Shown: positions 1-8,791, counted from the stretch's first letter. The stretch is 64,000 bases of DNA from Caulobacter sp. 602-1 (GCF_003931565.1 NZ_RRYI01000001.1:186001-250000), one strand, 5' to 3'. Notes: a model not told the origin generated them from the sequence alone. A program made the numbers and translations.

Positions 1-209
1 TCGAGGGCCTGTCGCGGATGAACGCGGCGGCCAAGGGCGGCGGCGGCAGGATCGCCCGCGCCCTGATCCTGGAGGGCGCCCCCGACGCGGCCAGCGGCGA
101 GCTGACCGACAAGGGCTATATCAACCAGGCCCTGGCGCGGGACCGGCGTCCGAAGGAACTGGAGCGGCTGTTCGCGGCGACGCCGGATGAAGAGATTCTA
201 GTTCTCTAA
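1..209 (+). CDS. Feruloyl-CoA synthase-like acyl-CoA ligase, C-terminal end (partial)
   Basis: Only the last 68 or so codons are present; the reading frame starts at base 3 and runs off the left edge. The visible tail contains RIARALILEGAP followed by GELTDKGYINQALA, an arrangement typical of the C-terminal lid region of AMP-forming feruloyl-CoA synthases, where the lysine after TD lies in the catalytic C-domain. Those enzymes activate hydroxycinnamates to CoA thioesters in lignin-aromatic catabolism. The 3' end overlaps the convergent downstream gene by 89 bases. Family assignment rests on this tail alone; another adenylate-forming ligase is possible. Confidence 0.6.
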   Translation, partial: EGLSRMNAAAKGGGGRIARALILEGAPDAASGELTDKGYINQALARDRRPKELERLFAATPDEEILVL

Positions 210-822
210 CCGCGCCCAGACAGATCAGCAGCTGGCCGAAATAATAGAGGCCCCAGACCGCCAGGCCCGTGGCCAGGTTGTCCGGCAGCGGCCCCAGGCG
301 GCCGAAGATCAACAGGTCCGAAACGACGAACATCAAGGCGCCCAGGCCGACGGTCTTGAGCGGGAAACGGCTCATCAGCGCCGTGGCGGCCATCACCGCC
401 AGGAACAGGCTGTAGAGCGCGATGCCCGGCGCGCCGGATCGATCATGCGGCAGCAGGAACGAGATCCCGACCACGACCGGTATCAGGGTCAACGGGAGCC
501 AGGAACCTGGCTTGCGATGGCGCAGATAGAGGGCGCTGGCCACCACATGGCCCAGCAGGAACGACAGCGCGCCGACCGTCAGCCCGTGGGTCTCCAGCAG
601 CACGTCGCCGCCCGCGCCGAACGCCATGACTGCCGCCAGCAGCCAGCCGTCCGGCGATCTGGCCCGCAGCGCCGCGTGGACCGTCAGCAGCGCCACGCCG
701 GCGCCCTTCCACGCCGTCTCGACGCCCGGCGGCAGGTCCAGCGCCCAGGTCGCCACATAGCTGACGCCGGCGATCACGGACGCGATCAGCGTCCACCGCG
801 CGACCGCGCTCATCCCTTGCAT
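121..822 (-). CDS. Lysoplasmalogenase-like (YhhN family) membrane protein
   Basis: The 233-residue product is strongly hydrophobic with about eight membrane segments and ends in a proline/alanine-rich polar tail. Segments such as GDVLLETHG and SDLLIFGRLG carry the acidic residues typical of YhhN proteins, which hydrolyse the vinyl-ether bond of lysoplasmenyl lipids or have uncharacterised lipid roles in bacteria. The start at 822 has GGGGGA upstream; ATG at 813 is an alternative that would shorten it by three residues. It converges on, and overlaps by 89 bases, the ligase gene to its left. Bacterial substrate is not known from sequence. Confidence 0.7.
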   Translation of the reverse strand: MQGMSAVARWTLIASVIAGVSYVATWALDLPPGVETAWKGAGVALLTVHAALRARSPDGWLLAAVMAFGAGGDVLLETHGLTVGALSFLLGHVVASALYLRHRKPGSWLPLTLIPVVVGISFLLPHDRSGAPGIALYSLFLAVMAATALMSRFPLKTVGLGALMFVVSDLLIFGRLGPLPDNLATGLAVWGLYYFGQLLICLGAVRELESLHPASPRTAAPVPSDAGPAPGPG

Positions 823-937
823 CGAACGTTTCCCCCGTTTCGCCGATCAGACTGCAATGGCGACCGCCCTATGCGCAACCGGGTTGGCCTGCCTGCCGAA
901 ATGTCGGAGACAGGAGGCCTAAAAAGCGGAGGAACGC

Positions 938-2476
938 ATGAACGGCGCGGACGCCCTGATCACCACCCTGGCCGACAACGGGGTGACCGCCTGCTTCGCC
1001 AATCCGGGCACCAGCGAGATGCAGTTCGTCTCGGCCCTGGACCGCGAGCCGCGCATGCGCAGCGTGCTGTGCCTGTTCGAGGGCGTGGCGACCGGGGCCG
1101 CCGACGGCTACGGCCGCATGGCCGGCAAGCCCGCCTGCACCCTGCTGCACCTGGGGCCGGGCTACGCCAATGGCGCGGCCAACCTGCACAACGCCCGCAG
1201 GGCGTACACCCCGGTGGTCAACGTCATCGGCGACCACGCCACCTATCACCGTGGCTTCGACGCGCCGCTGAACAGCGACATCGCCGCCCTGGCCGCGCCC
1301 AACTCGCTCTGGGTCAGGTCGGCCGAGACAGCCGACAGCGTCGGCCCCCTGACCGCCGAGGCCATCGTCGCCAGCTACGGGACGCCCGGCGGGAACGCCT
1401 GCCTGATCCTGCCCGCCGACGCCGCCTGGAACGAAGCGACGGTGAAGGGGCCGGTCGTCACGCCGCCGGCCTTCGCCGATCCCGACGCGGTGGCGATCGA
1501 CACGGTCGCCAAGGCGTTGGGCTTCGCCAGTAAGCCGGTGCTGCTGCTGGGCTCGGGCGCCTGCGGCGAGGTCGCCCTGGCGGCGGCCGGGCGGCTGGCG
1601 GCGCACGGTGTCCGCGTCCTGACCGACACCTTCACCGCCCGTCAGGCCCGTGGCGAGGGACGCTTCCGTCCCGACAAGCTGCCCTATTTCGGCGAGCAGG
1701 CCCTGAAGGACCTGGACGGCGTCGATCTGATGATCCTGGTCTCGACCCAGCGTCCCGTGGCCTTCTTCGCCTATCCGGACCGACCCAGCGTGCTGGTCCC
1801 CGAGGGCTGCTCGGTCGAGACCCTGTGCGGCCGCGAGGTCGACGCGGCGGCGGCCCTGAACGCCCTGGCCGACGCGGTCGGCGCGCCGGCGACGGGGGCG
1901 GTGGAGACCTATGCCGCGCCCGACGCGCCCGCTGGACGATTCGACGCCTGGGCCATCGGCGCATCGATCGCGCGGCGCATGCCGGCCGACACGGTGATCT
2001 CGGACGATGCGGTGACGGCCGGCCTGCCGATCTTCACCCAGACTAAGGCCGCACGGGCGCACGACTGGCTGTCCCTGACCGGCGGCGCGATCGGCCAGGG
2101 GATCCCGCTGGCGATCGGCGCGGCCGTGGCCTGTCCCGACCGCAAGGTTCTGGCCCTGACCGGCGACGGGGCGGGCATGTACACCGTGCAGGGCTTGTGG
2201 ACGATCGTCCGTGAACGGCTGGACGTCACGGTCGTGGTCTTCGCCAACCACGCCTATCGCATCCTGGGCATCGAACTGGGCCGCACGGGGGCGGGCAATC
2301 CAGGGCCCGCGGCCTCGCGGCTGCTGGATCTGGGCGACCCGCGGATCGACTGGGTCTCCGTGGCCCGAGGCATGGGTATGGCCGCCGAGCGCGCCGAGAC
2401 GGCCGAAGCCTTCGACGACGCCTTCGCCCGCGCCATGGCCGCCCCGGGTCCGAGGCTGATCGAGGCGGCGATATAG
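938..2476 (+). CDS. Thiamine-diphosphate-dependent enzyme, acetolactate synthase-like large subunit
   Basis: The 512-residue protein has the three-domain layout of ThDP decarboxylases/synthases. The catalytic glutamate is in CLFEGVATGAADGYG (E48), and the ThDP/Mg motif begins with GDGAGMYTVQG near residue 409 and ends at FANHAYRIL near 434. A strong Shine-Dalgarno (GGAGGAA) lies just before ATG 938. Length and the N-terminal signature fit the acetolactate-synthase/benzoylformate-decarboxylase branch. No ilvN regulatory subunit is adjacent, so a biosynthetic AHAS role is doubtful and a catabolic 2-keto-acid enzyme is equally plausible. It is followed by a convergent terminator. Confidence 0.75.
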   Translation: MNGADALITTLADNGVTACFANPGTSEMQFVSALDREPRMRSVLCLFEGVATGAADGYGRMAGKPACTLLHLGPGYANGAANLHNARRAYTPVVNVIGDHATYHRGFDAPLNSDIAALAAPNSLWVRSAETADSVGPLTAEAIVASYGTPGGNACLILPADAAWNEATVKGPVVTPPAFADPDAVAIDTVAKALGFASKPVLLLGSGACGEVALAAAGRLAAHGVRVLTDTFTARQARGEGRFRPDKLPYFGEQALKDLDGVDLMILVSTQRPVAFFAYPDRPSVLVPEGCSVETLCGREVDAAAALNALADAVGAPATGAVETYAAPDAPAGRFDAWAIGASIARRMPADTVISDDAVTAGLPIFTQTKAARAHDWLSLTGGAIGQGIPLAIGAAVACPDRKVLALTGDGAGMYTVQGLWTIVRERLDVTVVVFANHAYRILGIELGRTGAGNPGPAASRLLDLGDPRIDWVSVARGMGMAAERAETAEAFDDAFARAMAAPGPRLIEAAI

Positions 2477-2485
2477 CAACGAAAA

Positions 2486-2513
2486 GGCCCGCCCGGATCG
2501 CTCCGGACGGGCC
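2486..2513. terminator. Bidirectional intrinsic terminator
   Basis: A 12-bp inverted repeat with one mismatch and a TCGC loop (arms GGCCCGCCCGGA and TCCGGACGGGCC) lies between two convergent genes. It is preceded by GAAAA on one side and followed by TGATCATT on the other, so it could serve both transcripts. Confidence 0.7.
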
Positions 2514-2540
2514 TGATCATTCAAGGATCAAAGGCTGGGA

Positions 2541-3887
2541 TCAGCCCTTGACCTTGTTGGTCGGAAGCTTGCAGCCGCCGCCGATGCCCTTGGCCTGGGC
2601 GCAGGACAGGAACTCCTTGGCCGCCGGCTTGGCGACGCCGGTCGGATAGCCCAGCACCCAGCCCGGCAAGCCGTCCGAGCAGGCGACTTCGACGAAGCCT
2701 TCGTTGTCGGTCGAGCCCATGATGCGAACATCCGAGACCTTGCACGAGGCCTTGTTGAAGCCGACCAGGTCCTGGCTCAGACGGGCGTACTGGGTGTCCT
2801 TCTTGGTGAAGGAGCAACGGTAGCCGTTGAGCTCGGCCGTCACGCAGTCGAACACCGTGCCGCCGCCGGCGGCGGTGAAGATGGCGATGGCGCCGACTTC
2901 GCTGCCCTTGCACTTCAGCTCGACGACTTCCTTCTTCGGGTCGGCGCTCGGCAGCATGCCGTACTTCTCGACGTCGCAGGGGAAGCCGGCCTTGGCCGAC
3001 AGCTTGCCGTAGAAACCGGCCTGCTCGGTCTGAGCGGCGACGGCGTCGGTCATGGTGCAGCCGCCGCCGACGAAGCCGGCCTGGGCGCAGGGGATCGACT
3101 TGACGAAGGCCCCGGTGGCCATCGTCTGTTGATACATGTAGCCCTTGCCGTCCTGGCAGGCGACTTCGAAATAGTTGTCGGCCTTGGTGCTGAGGACGTA
3201 GCGACGGTCCTTGATCACGCAGTTGTTGGCCGCGGCCGTGTTCAGCGTGTCGACCAGCTGCAGCTGGGTCTGACGGTTGGTCAGCTTGCAGCTGACATTG
3301 CCGCCTTCTTCGTACAGCAGGCAGCTGTTGGCGACGACTTCGCCGTTCAGATTCATCGGGTTCGTCGTCTGGACGATGTAGCCGGCGCCGCCCTTACAGG
3401 CGACTTCGAAGAACGAGTTCTTGGCGCCGGAGCCGATGGCGCGGGCGTTTTCCTGCTCGCAGGTCACGCCGGCCTTCTTGACGTAGGGGGCCAACTGAGC
3501 GCCGGGGTTGGCGTTGCCGGGCAGGAGGCAGGCCAGGCCGCCGACCTTGCCGTCCGGACCCGGTTGGCTCGATTCCAGGCAGGAATAGAGCTGCGGGGCG
3601 CCTTCCTTCTTGGCGATGACCGCGAAGCCCATGCCTTCGCTACAGGCGACTTCGTAGTACTTGTCGCCGGCCTTCTTGTCCTCGCCCATGAAGCGGGCGT
3701 CGGAGACGGTGCAGCTGGCGCCGCTGGCCTGAATGATGGCCGGGGCGTCCTTCTTGCCGATCGCGCGCGACTTGGCGTCGATGGCGGCGGGCTTGCTCTT
3801 CTCTTCCTTCGGCGCCGAAATGACGGCGGCCGGAATGAGAATGGCGACCGCGAGGGCGGCCGACAGGCCGATCGCGAAAGGCCTCAT
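2541..3887 (-). CDS. Secreted protein with five four-cysteine repeats (unknown function)
   Basis: The 448-residue product starts at ATG 3887, eight bases after AGGAGA; an in-frame ATG at 3971 is less likely because it would bury the signal peptide. Residues 1-25 form a Sec signal ending in ISA. The rest contains exactly twenty cysteines in five groups of four: 59/82/103/120, 143/164/189/200, 223/244/267/277, 304/326/348/358 and 382/403/429/439. Each unit of about 80 residues has the pattern C-x-(V)-x-D-x-R, then YFEVAC-x-DG-x-GY, then two more cysteines, the last often in GGGC. I do not recognise a named domain; likely a periplasmic or extracellular disulfide-rich repeat protein. Confidence 0.8.
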   Translation of the reverse strand: MRPFAIGLSAALAVAILIPAAVISAPKEEKSKPAAIDAKSRAIGKKDAPAIIQASGASCTVSDARFMGEDKKAGDKYYEVACSEGMGFAVIAKKEGAPQLYSCLESSQPGPDGKVGGLACLLPGNANPGAQLAPYVKKAGVTCEQENARAIGSGAKNSFFEVACKGGAGYIVQTTNPMNLNGEVVANSCLLYEEGGNVSCKLTNRQTQLQLVDTLNTAAANNCVIKDRRYVLSTKADNYFEVACQDGKGYMYQQTMATGAFVKSIPCAQAGFVGGGCTMTDAVAAQTEQAGFYGKLSAKAGFPCDVEKYGMLPSADPKKEVVELKCKGSEVGAIAIFTAAGGGTVFDCVTAELNGYRCSFTKKDTQYARLSQDLVGFNKASCKVSDVRIMGSTDNEGFVEVACSDGLPGWVLGYPTGVAKPAAKEFLSCAQAKGIGGGCKLPTNKVKG

Positions 3888-4050
3888 GGGTAACATCTCC
3901 TGGGTGGATTCCTCGCGCGGACATAAGCGCGTGCTTGTATCAGGGGTCAAGATGCCGTCCGACCTAGGCATGATGATGACTGGGTTTCAGGGCGAAAAAT
4001 GGGTTGGATCAACGACAAGCGCCGGTTGAACGGGGCCTGGGGAAACGAAA

Positions 4051-5148
4051 ATGCGCGACGGATTCGAGGATGAAGCGGCGGCCGAGGCGCCGGAAGTCCG
4101 CAAGGCCGGGCGGCTTGTCTATCCGTTCGAGACTGCGCCCGAGGCCGGCTCGGGCGGCGCCGTCGAGGTGGCGCCGGGCGTGCTATGGCTGCGGATGCCG
4201 CTCGGCGGCTCGCTACAGTTCATCAATGTCTGGGCCATCGAGGATGGCGAGGGCTGGGCGATCGTCGACACCGGCGTCCAGACCCGCGAGACCAGCCAGG
4301 CCTGGCGCGACGCCTTCGCCGACGCCCTGGGCGGGCGGCCCGTCACCCGGGTGATCGTCACCCACCTGCATCCGGACCACATCGGCCTGGCCGGCTGGAT
4401 GACCCGCAAGTTCGACTGCCGGCTGTGGATGACCCGGCTGGAATACTTCCAGTGCCGGATGCTGGTCGCCGACACCGGCCGCGAGGCGCCCGAGGACGGG
4501 GTCAGGTTCTTTCACGCCGCCGGCTGGGACGAGGACGCCATCGAGAACTACAAGGCCCGCTTCGGCGGCTTCGGCAAGGCGATCTACGCCCTGCCCGACA
4601 GCTATCGCCGGCTGTCCGACGGCGAGGATTTCGACATCGGCGGCAAGACCTGGCGGGTGGTGACGGGGCAGGGCCATTCGCCCGACCACGCCTGCCTCTG
4701 GTGCCCGGAGCTCAACGTCTTCATTTCCGGCGACCAGGTGCTGCCGCGCATCTCGTCCAACGTCTCGGTGTTCCCGACCGAGCCGGACGCCGATCCGTTG
4801 AGCGACTGGCTGCGATCGCTGGCCAAGGTCAAGGCGACGGTCCCCGACGACGTCATTGTCTTGCCGGCGCACAACGATCCTTTCGAAGGGCTGCACACCC
4901 GCGTCGACGGCCTGATCTCAGGCCACGAGCGCGGCCTGGCGCGACTGGAAAAGAAGTTGGTCGAGCCCAAGCGGGTGGTCGACACCTTCGGGGCGCTGTT
5001 CGCTCGCCCCATCGGGCCGGACCTTCTGGGCATGGCGACGGGCGAGGCGCTGGCGCATCTCAACTGCCTGATCGGTCGCGGCAAGATCCGGCGTCAGTTG
5101 GATGGAGACGGCGTGGCCTGGTATTCGGCTTTTTCTAGTCCCGACTAG
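4051..5148 (+). CDS. MBL-fold metallo-hydrolase
   Basis: The 365-residue protein carries the metallo-beta-lactamase metal ligands: THLHPDH at about 104-110, GHSPDH at about 208-213, GDQVLP near 228 and LPAH near 273. The C-terminal 90 residues form the helical extension seen in MBL proteins that process thioesters or lactones. No signal peptide is present, so it is cytoplasmic. It reads toward a marR gene 44 bases downstream, and its stop codon lies inside a 20-base palindrome that may be that regulator's operator. Co-location with an enoyl-CoA hydratase suggests an acyl-CoA or lactone substrate, but this is inference. Confidence 0.8.
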   Translation: MRDGFEDEAAAEAPEVRKAGRLVYPFETAPEAGSGGAVEVAPGVLWLRMPLGGSLQFINVWAIEDGEGWAIVDTGVQTRETSQAWRDAFADALGGRPVTRVIVTHLHPDHIGLAGWMTRKFDCRLWMTRLEYFQCRMLVADTGREAPEDGVRFFHAAGWDEDAIENYKARFGGFGKAIYALPDSYRRLSDGEDFDIGGKTWRVVTGQGHSPDHACLWCPELNVFISGDQVLPRISSNVSVFPTEPDADPLSDWLRSLAKVKATVPDDVIVLPAHNDPFEGLHTRVDGLISGHERGLARLEKKLVEPKRVVDTFGALFARPIGPDLLGMATGEALAHLNCLIGRGKIRRQLDGDGVAWYSAFSSPD

Positions 5149-5151
5149 AAA
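5132..5151. promoter_or_regulatory. Palindrome, candidate MarR operator
   Basis: Perfect 9-bp arms TTTCTAGTC and GACTAGAAA are separated by two bases. The loop is too small for a stable RNA hairpin, the size suits a MarR-dimer site, and it sits just upstream of the putative marR promoter while covering the stop codon of the MBL gene. Confidence 0.45.
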
Positions 5152-5158
5152 CGTCTGT

Positions 5159-5186
5159 TTGACATTTCGCATACGAAACATAATCT
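5159..5186 (+). promoter_or_regulatory. Putative marR promoter with second near-palindrome
   Basis: TTGACA at 5159-5164 is followed after 16 bases by TAATCT (5181-5186). The spacer contains TTTCG-CATA-CGAAA (5165-5178), another possible regulator site. Predicted transcription would start at or next to the marR ATG (5193), and no Shine-Dalgarno precedes that ATG, suggesting a leaderless message. Confidence 0.4.
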
Positions 5187-5192
5187 GCGAGC

Positions 5193-5636
5193 ATGTCCGT
5201 GCCCGCCGACCGCCGCCTCATCTTCCTGCTCAACGCCGGCCATCGGCGGGTGCAGCGCTGGATCGAGGGCAAGATGGCGGCCAAGGGTGGCCTGACCGCC
5301 GCCCAGTCGGGGGTGCTGTTCTATCTCGGCGAGCGGGACGGGGCGCTGATCGGCGAGGCCGCCGACGCCCTGGACTTGGCTCCGTCGGCGATGACCGGCC
5401 TGATCGACCGGATGACCCGCGCCGAGCTGGTCGAGCGCCAGGCCGATCCCAAGGATGGCCGCGCCATGCGCCTGCGCCTCACCGCCAAGGGCCGCGCCGC
5501 CCGCCAGGACGCGAAAGCGGGCCTTGATGGCGTCAACGCCCACCTCACCGAAGGCTTCACGGACGAGGAGATCGGCGTCGTCGCGCGCTGGCTCGCCAGT
5601 CTGCAGACCAAGTTCCCCAAGGGAGACCAACAATGA
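5193..5636 (+). CDS. MarR-family transcriptional regulator
   Basis: The 147-residue protein has the winged-helix core of MarR: GEAADALDLAPSAMTGLIDRM (recognition helix, about residues 53-73) followed by the wing RQADPKDGRAMRLRLTAKG. MarR dimers usually repress a neighbouring catabolic or efflux operon and release DNA on binding a phenolic or acyl-CoA ligand. Its stop overlaps the enoyl-CoA hydratase start (ATGA), so it is translationally coupled to the genes it probably controls. A CoA-thioester effector would fit the operon, but this is inference. Confidence 0.85.
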   Translation: MSVPADRRLIFLLNAGHRRVQRWIEGKMAAKGGLTAAQSGVLFYLGERDGALIGEAADALDLAPSAMTGLIDRMTRAELVERQADPKDGRAMRLRLTAKGRAARQDAKAGLDGVNAHLTEGFTDEEIGVVARWLASLQTKFPKGDQQ

Positions 5637-6403
5637 CCGATCACGTAAAGGTCGAGATCGACGCCGGCGTGATGACCCTCACCCTGGCGCGTCCGGAAAA
5701 GAAGAACGCCCTGTCGAACGCCATGTACGGCGTGCTGGCCGACAGCCTGGAGGCGGCCGAGGCGGATCCCGCCGTCCGCGTCGTGGTCATCCGGGCCGAC
5801 GGTGACAGCTTCACGGCCGGCAACGACCTGCAGGACTTCGCGGCCCAGGCCACGGGCGCCTTTACCGGCGAGCGACACGTGCTCCGCTTCCTGAAGGCCC
5901 TGGCCAACGCCACCCGGCCGCTGGTCGCCGCCGTCCAGGGCCAGGCCGTGGGCGTGGGCACGACCATGCTGCTGCACTGCGACCTGGTGTTCGTGACGCC
6001 CGACGCGCGCCTGACCACGCCCTTCGTCAACCTGGCCCTGGTGCCCGAGGCCGCGTCGAGCTGGCTGCTGCCGGCCCGCATCGGCCATGCCCGCGCCTAC
6101 GCCATGTTCGCTCTGGGCGAGGCGATCGACGGCGGCACGGCGGTGGCTTGGGGCCTCGCCAATGGCTCGGCCGAGCTCGGTGACCTGCGCGCCCGCGCCC
6201 GCGCCGCCGCCGACCAACTGGCCAAGCGTCCGCTGGGGGCCCTGACCGTCACCAAGCGCCTGATGCGCGACGCCGAGAAGATCGCCGCCCTGATGGATGT
6301 CGAGGGCGCCGAGTTCGCCGCGCGCCTGCAGACGGCCGAGGCCCGCGAAGCCTTCATGGCCTTCGCCGAACGAAGGGCTCCCGACTTCTCGAAGGTGGTC
6401 TAA
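5633..6403 (+). CDS. Enoyl-CoA hydratase/isomerase family protein
   Basis: The 256-residue crotonase-fold protein starts in an ATGA overlap with marR. SFTAGNDLQDFA (about 61-72) gives the first oxyanion-hole region and AVQGQAVGVGTTMLLHCDLVFV (about residue 100 onward) the second. The first catalytic glutamate of classic hydratases is not in its usual context, so isomerase or another crotonase chemistry is possible. It is second in the operon marR, crotonase, SDR, membrane protein, SDR, pointing to CoA-thioester oxidation. Confidence 0.85.
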   Translation: MTDHVKVEIDAGVMTLTLARPEKKNALSNAMYGVLADSLEAAEADPAVRVVVIRADGDSFTAGNDLQDFAAQATGAFTGERHVLRFLKALANATRPLVAAVQGQAVGVGTTMLLHCDLVFVTPDARLTTPFVNLALVPEAASSWLLPARIGHARAYAMFALGEAIDGGTAVAWGLANGSAELGDLRARARAAADQLAKRPLGALTVTKRLMRDAEKIAALMDVEGAEFAARLQTAEAREAFMAFAERRAPDFSKVV

Positions 6404-6438
6404 GCTCCGCCGACAACACTACGATCTGGGAGGATCAG

Positions 6439-7410
6439 ATGGCGGAACGGATCACCTCGCCCTTCGGGGCGAAGTCGACGGCGCGCGAGGTCGTCGCGGG
6501 CCATGACCTGTCGGGCAAGGTCGCCATCGTCACCGGCGCGGCCACCGGGATCGGCGTCGAGACGGCGCGGGCCCTGGCCCTGGCGGGCGCGGAGGTGATC
6601 ATCGCCGCGCGCAAGCCGGAGCTGGGCGAGGCGGTCGCCAACCAGATCAACGAAGAGGTCGGCATGAAGCGGGCCAGCTTCGGGATGCTGGATCTTTCCA
6701 GTTTCGAGGCCATCCGCCACTTCGCTCACCGCTGGGGCGACCGCCGGCTGAACATCCTGATCAACAATGCCGGCGTGATGGCCTGCCCGCTGTCGCGCAC
6801 GGTCGACGGCCTCGAGATGCAGATCGGCACGAACCACTTCGGCCACTTCCTGCTGTCGGTGCTGCTGGCCCCGAACCTGGTCGACGGCGCCGAGCACTCG
6901 GGCCACCGATCGCGGCTGGTGTCCCTGTCCTCGATCGGCCACCGTCGCTCGCCGGTCCATTTCGAGGACCCGAACTACCAGACCCGGCCCTACGACAAGT
7001 GGGAGGCCTACGGCCAGGCCAAAACGGCCAACAGCCTGTTCGCGGTCGGCTTCGACAAGCGGTTCAAGGACCAGGGCGTCAACGCCAACGCCGTCATGCC
7101 GGGCGGCATCATGACCCCGCTGCAGCGGCACATGAGCCTGGACGAGCAGCGGGCCATGGGCTGGCTGGACGAGCACGACAAGCCGCGCGAGGGCTTCAAG
7201 AGCACCGAGCAGGGCGCGGCGACCAGCGTGTGGGCCGCGGTCGGCGACGAGCTGGACGGCGTCGGCGGGCTCTATCTGGAGGACTGCAACCAGGCCGTCC
7301 CGTGGAGCCAGGAACACCCCTGGAACGGCGTCATGCCCCACGCCCTCGACCTCGAGGCGGCCGACCGCTTGTGGGATCTGTCCGTCAAGACCACGGGCGC
7401 CGGCGCCTGA
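6439..7410 (+). CDS. Short-chain dehydrogenase/reductase (retinol-dehydrogenase-like)
   Basis: The 323-residue protein has a Rossmann SDR core: VTGAATGIGVETARAL near residue 31 binds the nucleotide, LINNAGVMACP follows near 109, and the active-site tyrosine and lysine are in EAYGQAKTAN near 193. The N-terminal extension and C-terminal region fit the long SDR group related to retinol dehydrogenases and light-dependent protochlorophyllide oxidoreductase-like proteins. A strong SD (GGGAGGA) precedes ATG 6439. The stop shares a base with the next start (TGATG), so translation is coupled. Confidence 0.85.
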   Translation: MAERITSPFGAKSTAREVVAGHDLSGKVAIVTGAATGIGVETARALALAGAEVIIAARKPELGEAVANQINEEVGMKRASFGMLDLSSFEAIRHFAHRWGDRRLNILINNAGVMACPLSRTVDGLEMQIGTNHFGHFLLSVLLAPNLVDGAEHSGHRSRLVSLSSIGHRRSPVHFEDPNYQTRPYDKWEAYGQAKTANSLFAVGFDKRFKDQGVNANAVMPGGIMTPLQRHMSLDEQRAMGWLDEHDKPREGFKSTEQGAATSVWAAVGDELDGVGGLYLEDCNQAVPWSQEHPWNGVMPHALDLEAADRLWDLSVKTTGAGA

Positions 7411-7925
7411 TGGACGATCGTTCCGTCCTGCGTTTGGCCGGCGGGGCCACGATCATCGGCGCGGTGATCGACATCGTCGCGCCGTTCGTCATCTATCCGC
7501 ATCTGGTCGAGCCTCAGCCGCACCTCGTCTACGTGGCCATCGATCTGCTGCTGATGTTCGGCATGCTGGGCGTCTGGTCGGCCAGCCAGCGCGCCGCCAG
7601 CCCTCTGGGCCTGGCCGGGTTCGTCCTGGCCCTGTTGGGCCTGATGCTGGTGCGGACCTCGTCGGCCAGGATGTTCGGCGAGGCCTCGTACATGATCGCC
7701 TCCAGCGTCTGGTCGATCGGCATGGTGGTCTGGGCTGTCGACCTGCTCCGGGCCAAGACGTTCCGCATCGCCGCCGGTCTGTGGATCGTCGCGCTCGTCA
7801 TCGGCCTTGTCGGCGTCGCTCTGAAGGATCACGGTCCCGTCGCGCACGTGGCCAAGATGAGCTTTATCCTCGGCTTCATCGCCGCCGGCGTCGACCTGAT
7901 CAAAGCGCGTGGAGAACCCGCATGA
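7410..7925 (+). CDS. Small four-to-five-helix membrane protein
   Basis: The 171-residue product begins at the ATG of a TGATG junction with the upstream SDR and ends in an ATGA junction with the next SDR. It has about five hydrophobic segments (for example LLLMFGMLGVW, LAGFVLALLGLMLV, IAAGLWIVALVIGLVGVAL) and no recognisable catalytic motif. Tight coupling on both sides implies a role with the two dehydrogenases, perhaps as membrane partner. No family name can be assigned. Confidence 0.75.
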   Translation: MDDRSVLRLAGGATIIGAVIDIVAPFVIYPHLVEPQPHLVYVAIDLLLMFGMLGVWSASQRAASPLGLAGFVLALLGLMLVRTSSARMFGEASYMIASSVWSIGMVVWAVDLLRAKTFRIAAGLWIVALVIGLVGVALKDHGPVAHVAKMSFILGFIAAGVDLIKARGEPA

Positions 7926-8791
7926 GCCAGCCCAATTCGCTTCGGGGCAAGACCCTCTTCGTCACCGGCGCCTCGCGCGGCATAGGCCTGGCCATCGCGC
8001 TGCGCGCGGCGCGGGACGGAGCCAATATCGTCATCGCCGCCAAGACCGCCGAGGCGCATCCGAAGCTGCCGGGCACCATCTACACCGCGGCCAAGGCGAT
8101 CGAGGACGCCGGCGGCCAGGCCCTGCCGCTGGTGGTCGACGTGCGCGAGGAGGCCAATGTCCAGGAGGCCGTCGAGAAGGCCGTCGCGCGGTTCGGCGGG
8201 ATCGACATCTGCGTGAACAACGCCTCGGCCATCTCGCTGACCGGGACGCTGTCGACCGACATGAAGCGCTACGACCTGATGCACCAGATCAATACGCGCG
8301 GCACGTTCGTCACCTCGAAGGCCTGCATCCCCTATCTGAAGAAGGCCGAGAACCCGCACGTTCTCATGCTGTCGCCGCCGCTGGACATGTCGCCGCGCTG
8401 GTTCGGGCCGCACGTGGCCTACACCATGGCCAAGTTCGGCATGTCGATGTGCGTGCTGGGCATGGCGGAAGAGTTCAAGAGCGACGGTATCGCCTTCAAC
8501 GCCCTGTGGCCGCGCACCGGCATCGCCACCGCCGCCATCCAGTTCGCCCTGGCCGGCGACGAGGGTCTCAAGCACTGCCGGACGGTCGAGATCATGGCCG
8601 ACGCCGCCCACGCGATCTTCTGCAAGCCGTCGCGTGAGTTCTCGGGGAACTTCTTGATTGATGATAGTTTCCTGTATGGCGAGGGCGTGCGGGACTTTGA
8701 CCAGTACAAGGTCGATCCGGCCGCGACCCTGATGCCGGACTTCTTCGTGCCGGAGAGCAGCGCGCCGCCGCCGGGCGTGAAGATCGGCTAG
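7922..8791 (+). CDS. SDR-family oxidoreductase (HSDL2-like)
   Basis: The 289-residue protein starts at the ATG overlapping the previous stop; an upstream in-frame start at 7781 would lie inside the membrane-protein gene and is rejected. TGASRGIGLAIALRAARDG gives the cofactor site, NNASAIS follows, and YTMAK supplies the catalytic tyrosine/lysine. The serine strand reads LSPPLDMSP, a pattern characteristic of the HSDL2/peroxisomal-like SDR group rather than classic SDRs. Last gene of the marR operon. Confidence 0.85.
   Translation: MSQPNSLRGKTLFVTGASRGIGLAIALRAARDGANIVIAAKTAEAHPKLPGTIYTAAKAIEDAGGQALPLVVDVREEANVQEAVEKAVARFGGIDICVNNASAISLTGTLSTDMKRYDLMHQINTRGTFVTSKACIPYLKKAENPHVLMLSPPLDMSPRWFGPHVAYTMAKFGMSMCVLGMAEEFKSDGIAFNALWPRTGIATAAIQFALAGDEGLKHCRTVEIMADAAHAIFCKPSREFSGNFLIDDSFLYGEGVRDFDQYKVDPAATLMPDFFVPESSAPPPGVKIG

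Noticed and set aside
869..2524. 551-aa minus-strand ORF opposite the TPP enzyme
   Set aside because: Low-complexity Arg/Gly/Val composition typical of antisense to high-GC genes; the opposite strand has clear ThDP motifs.
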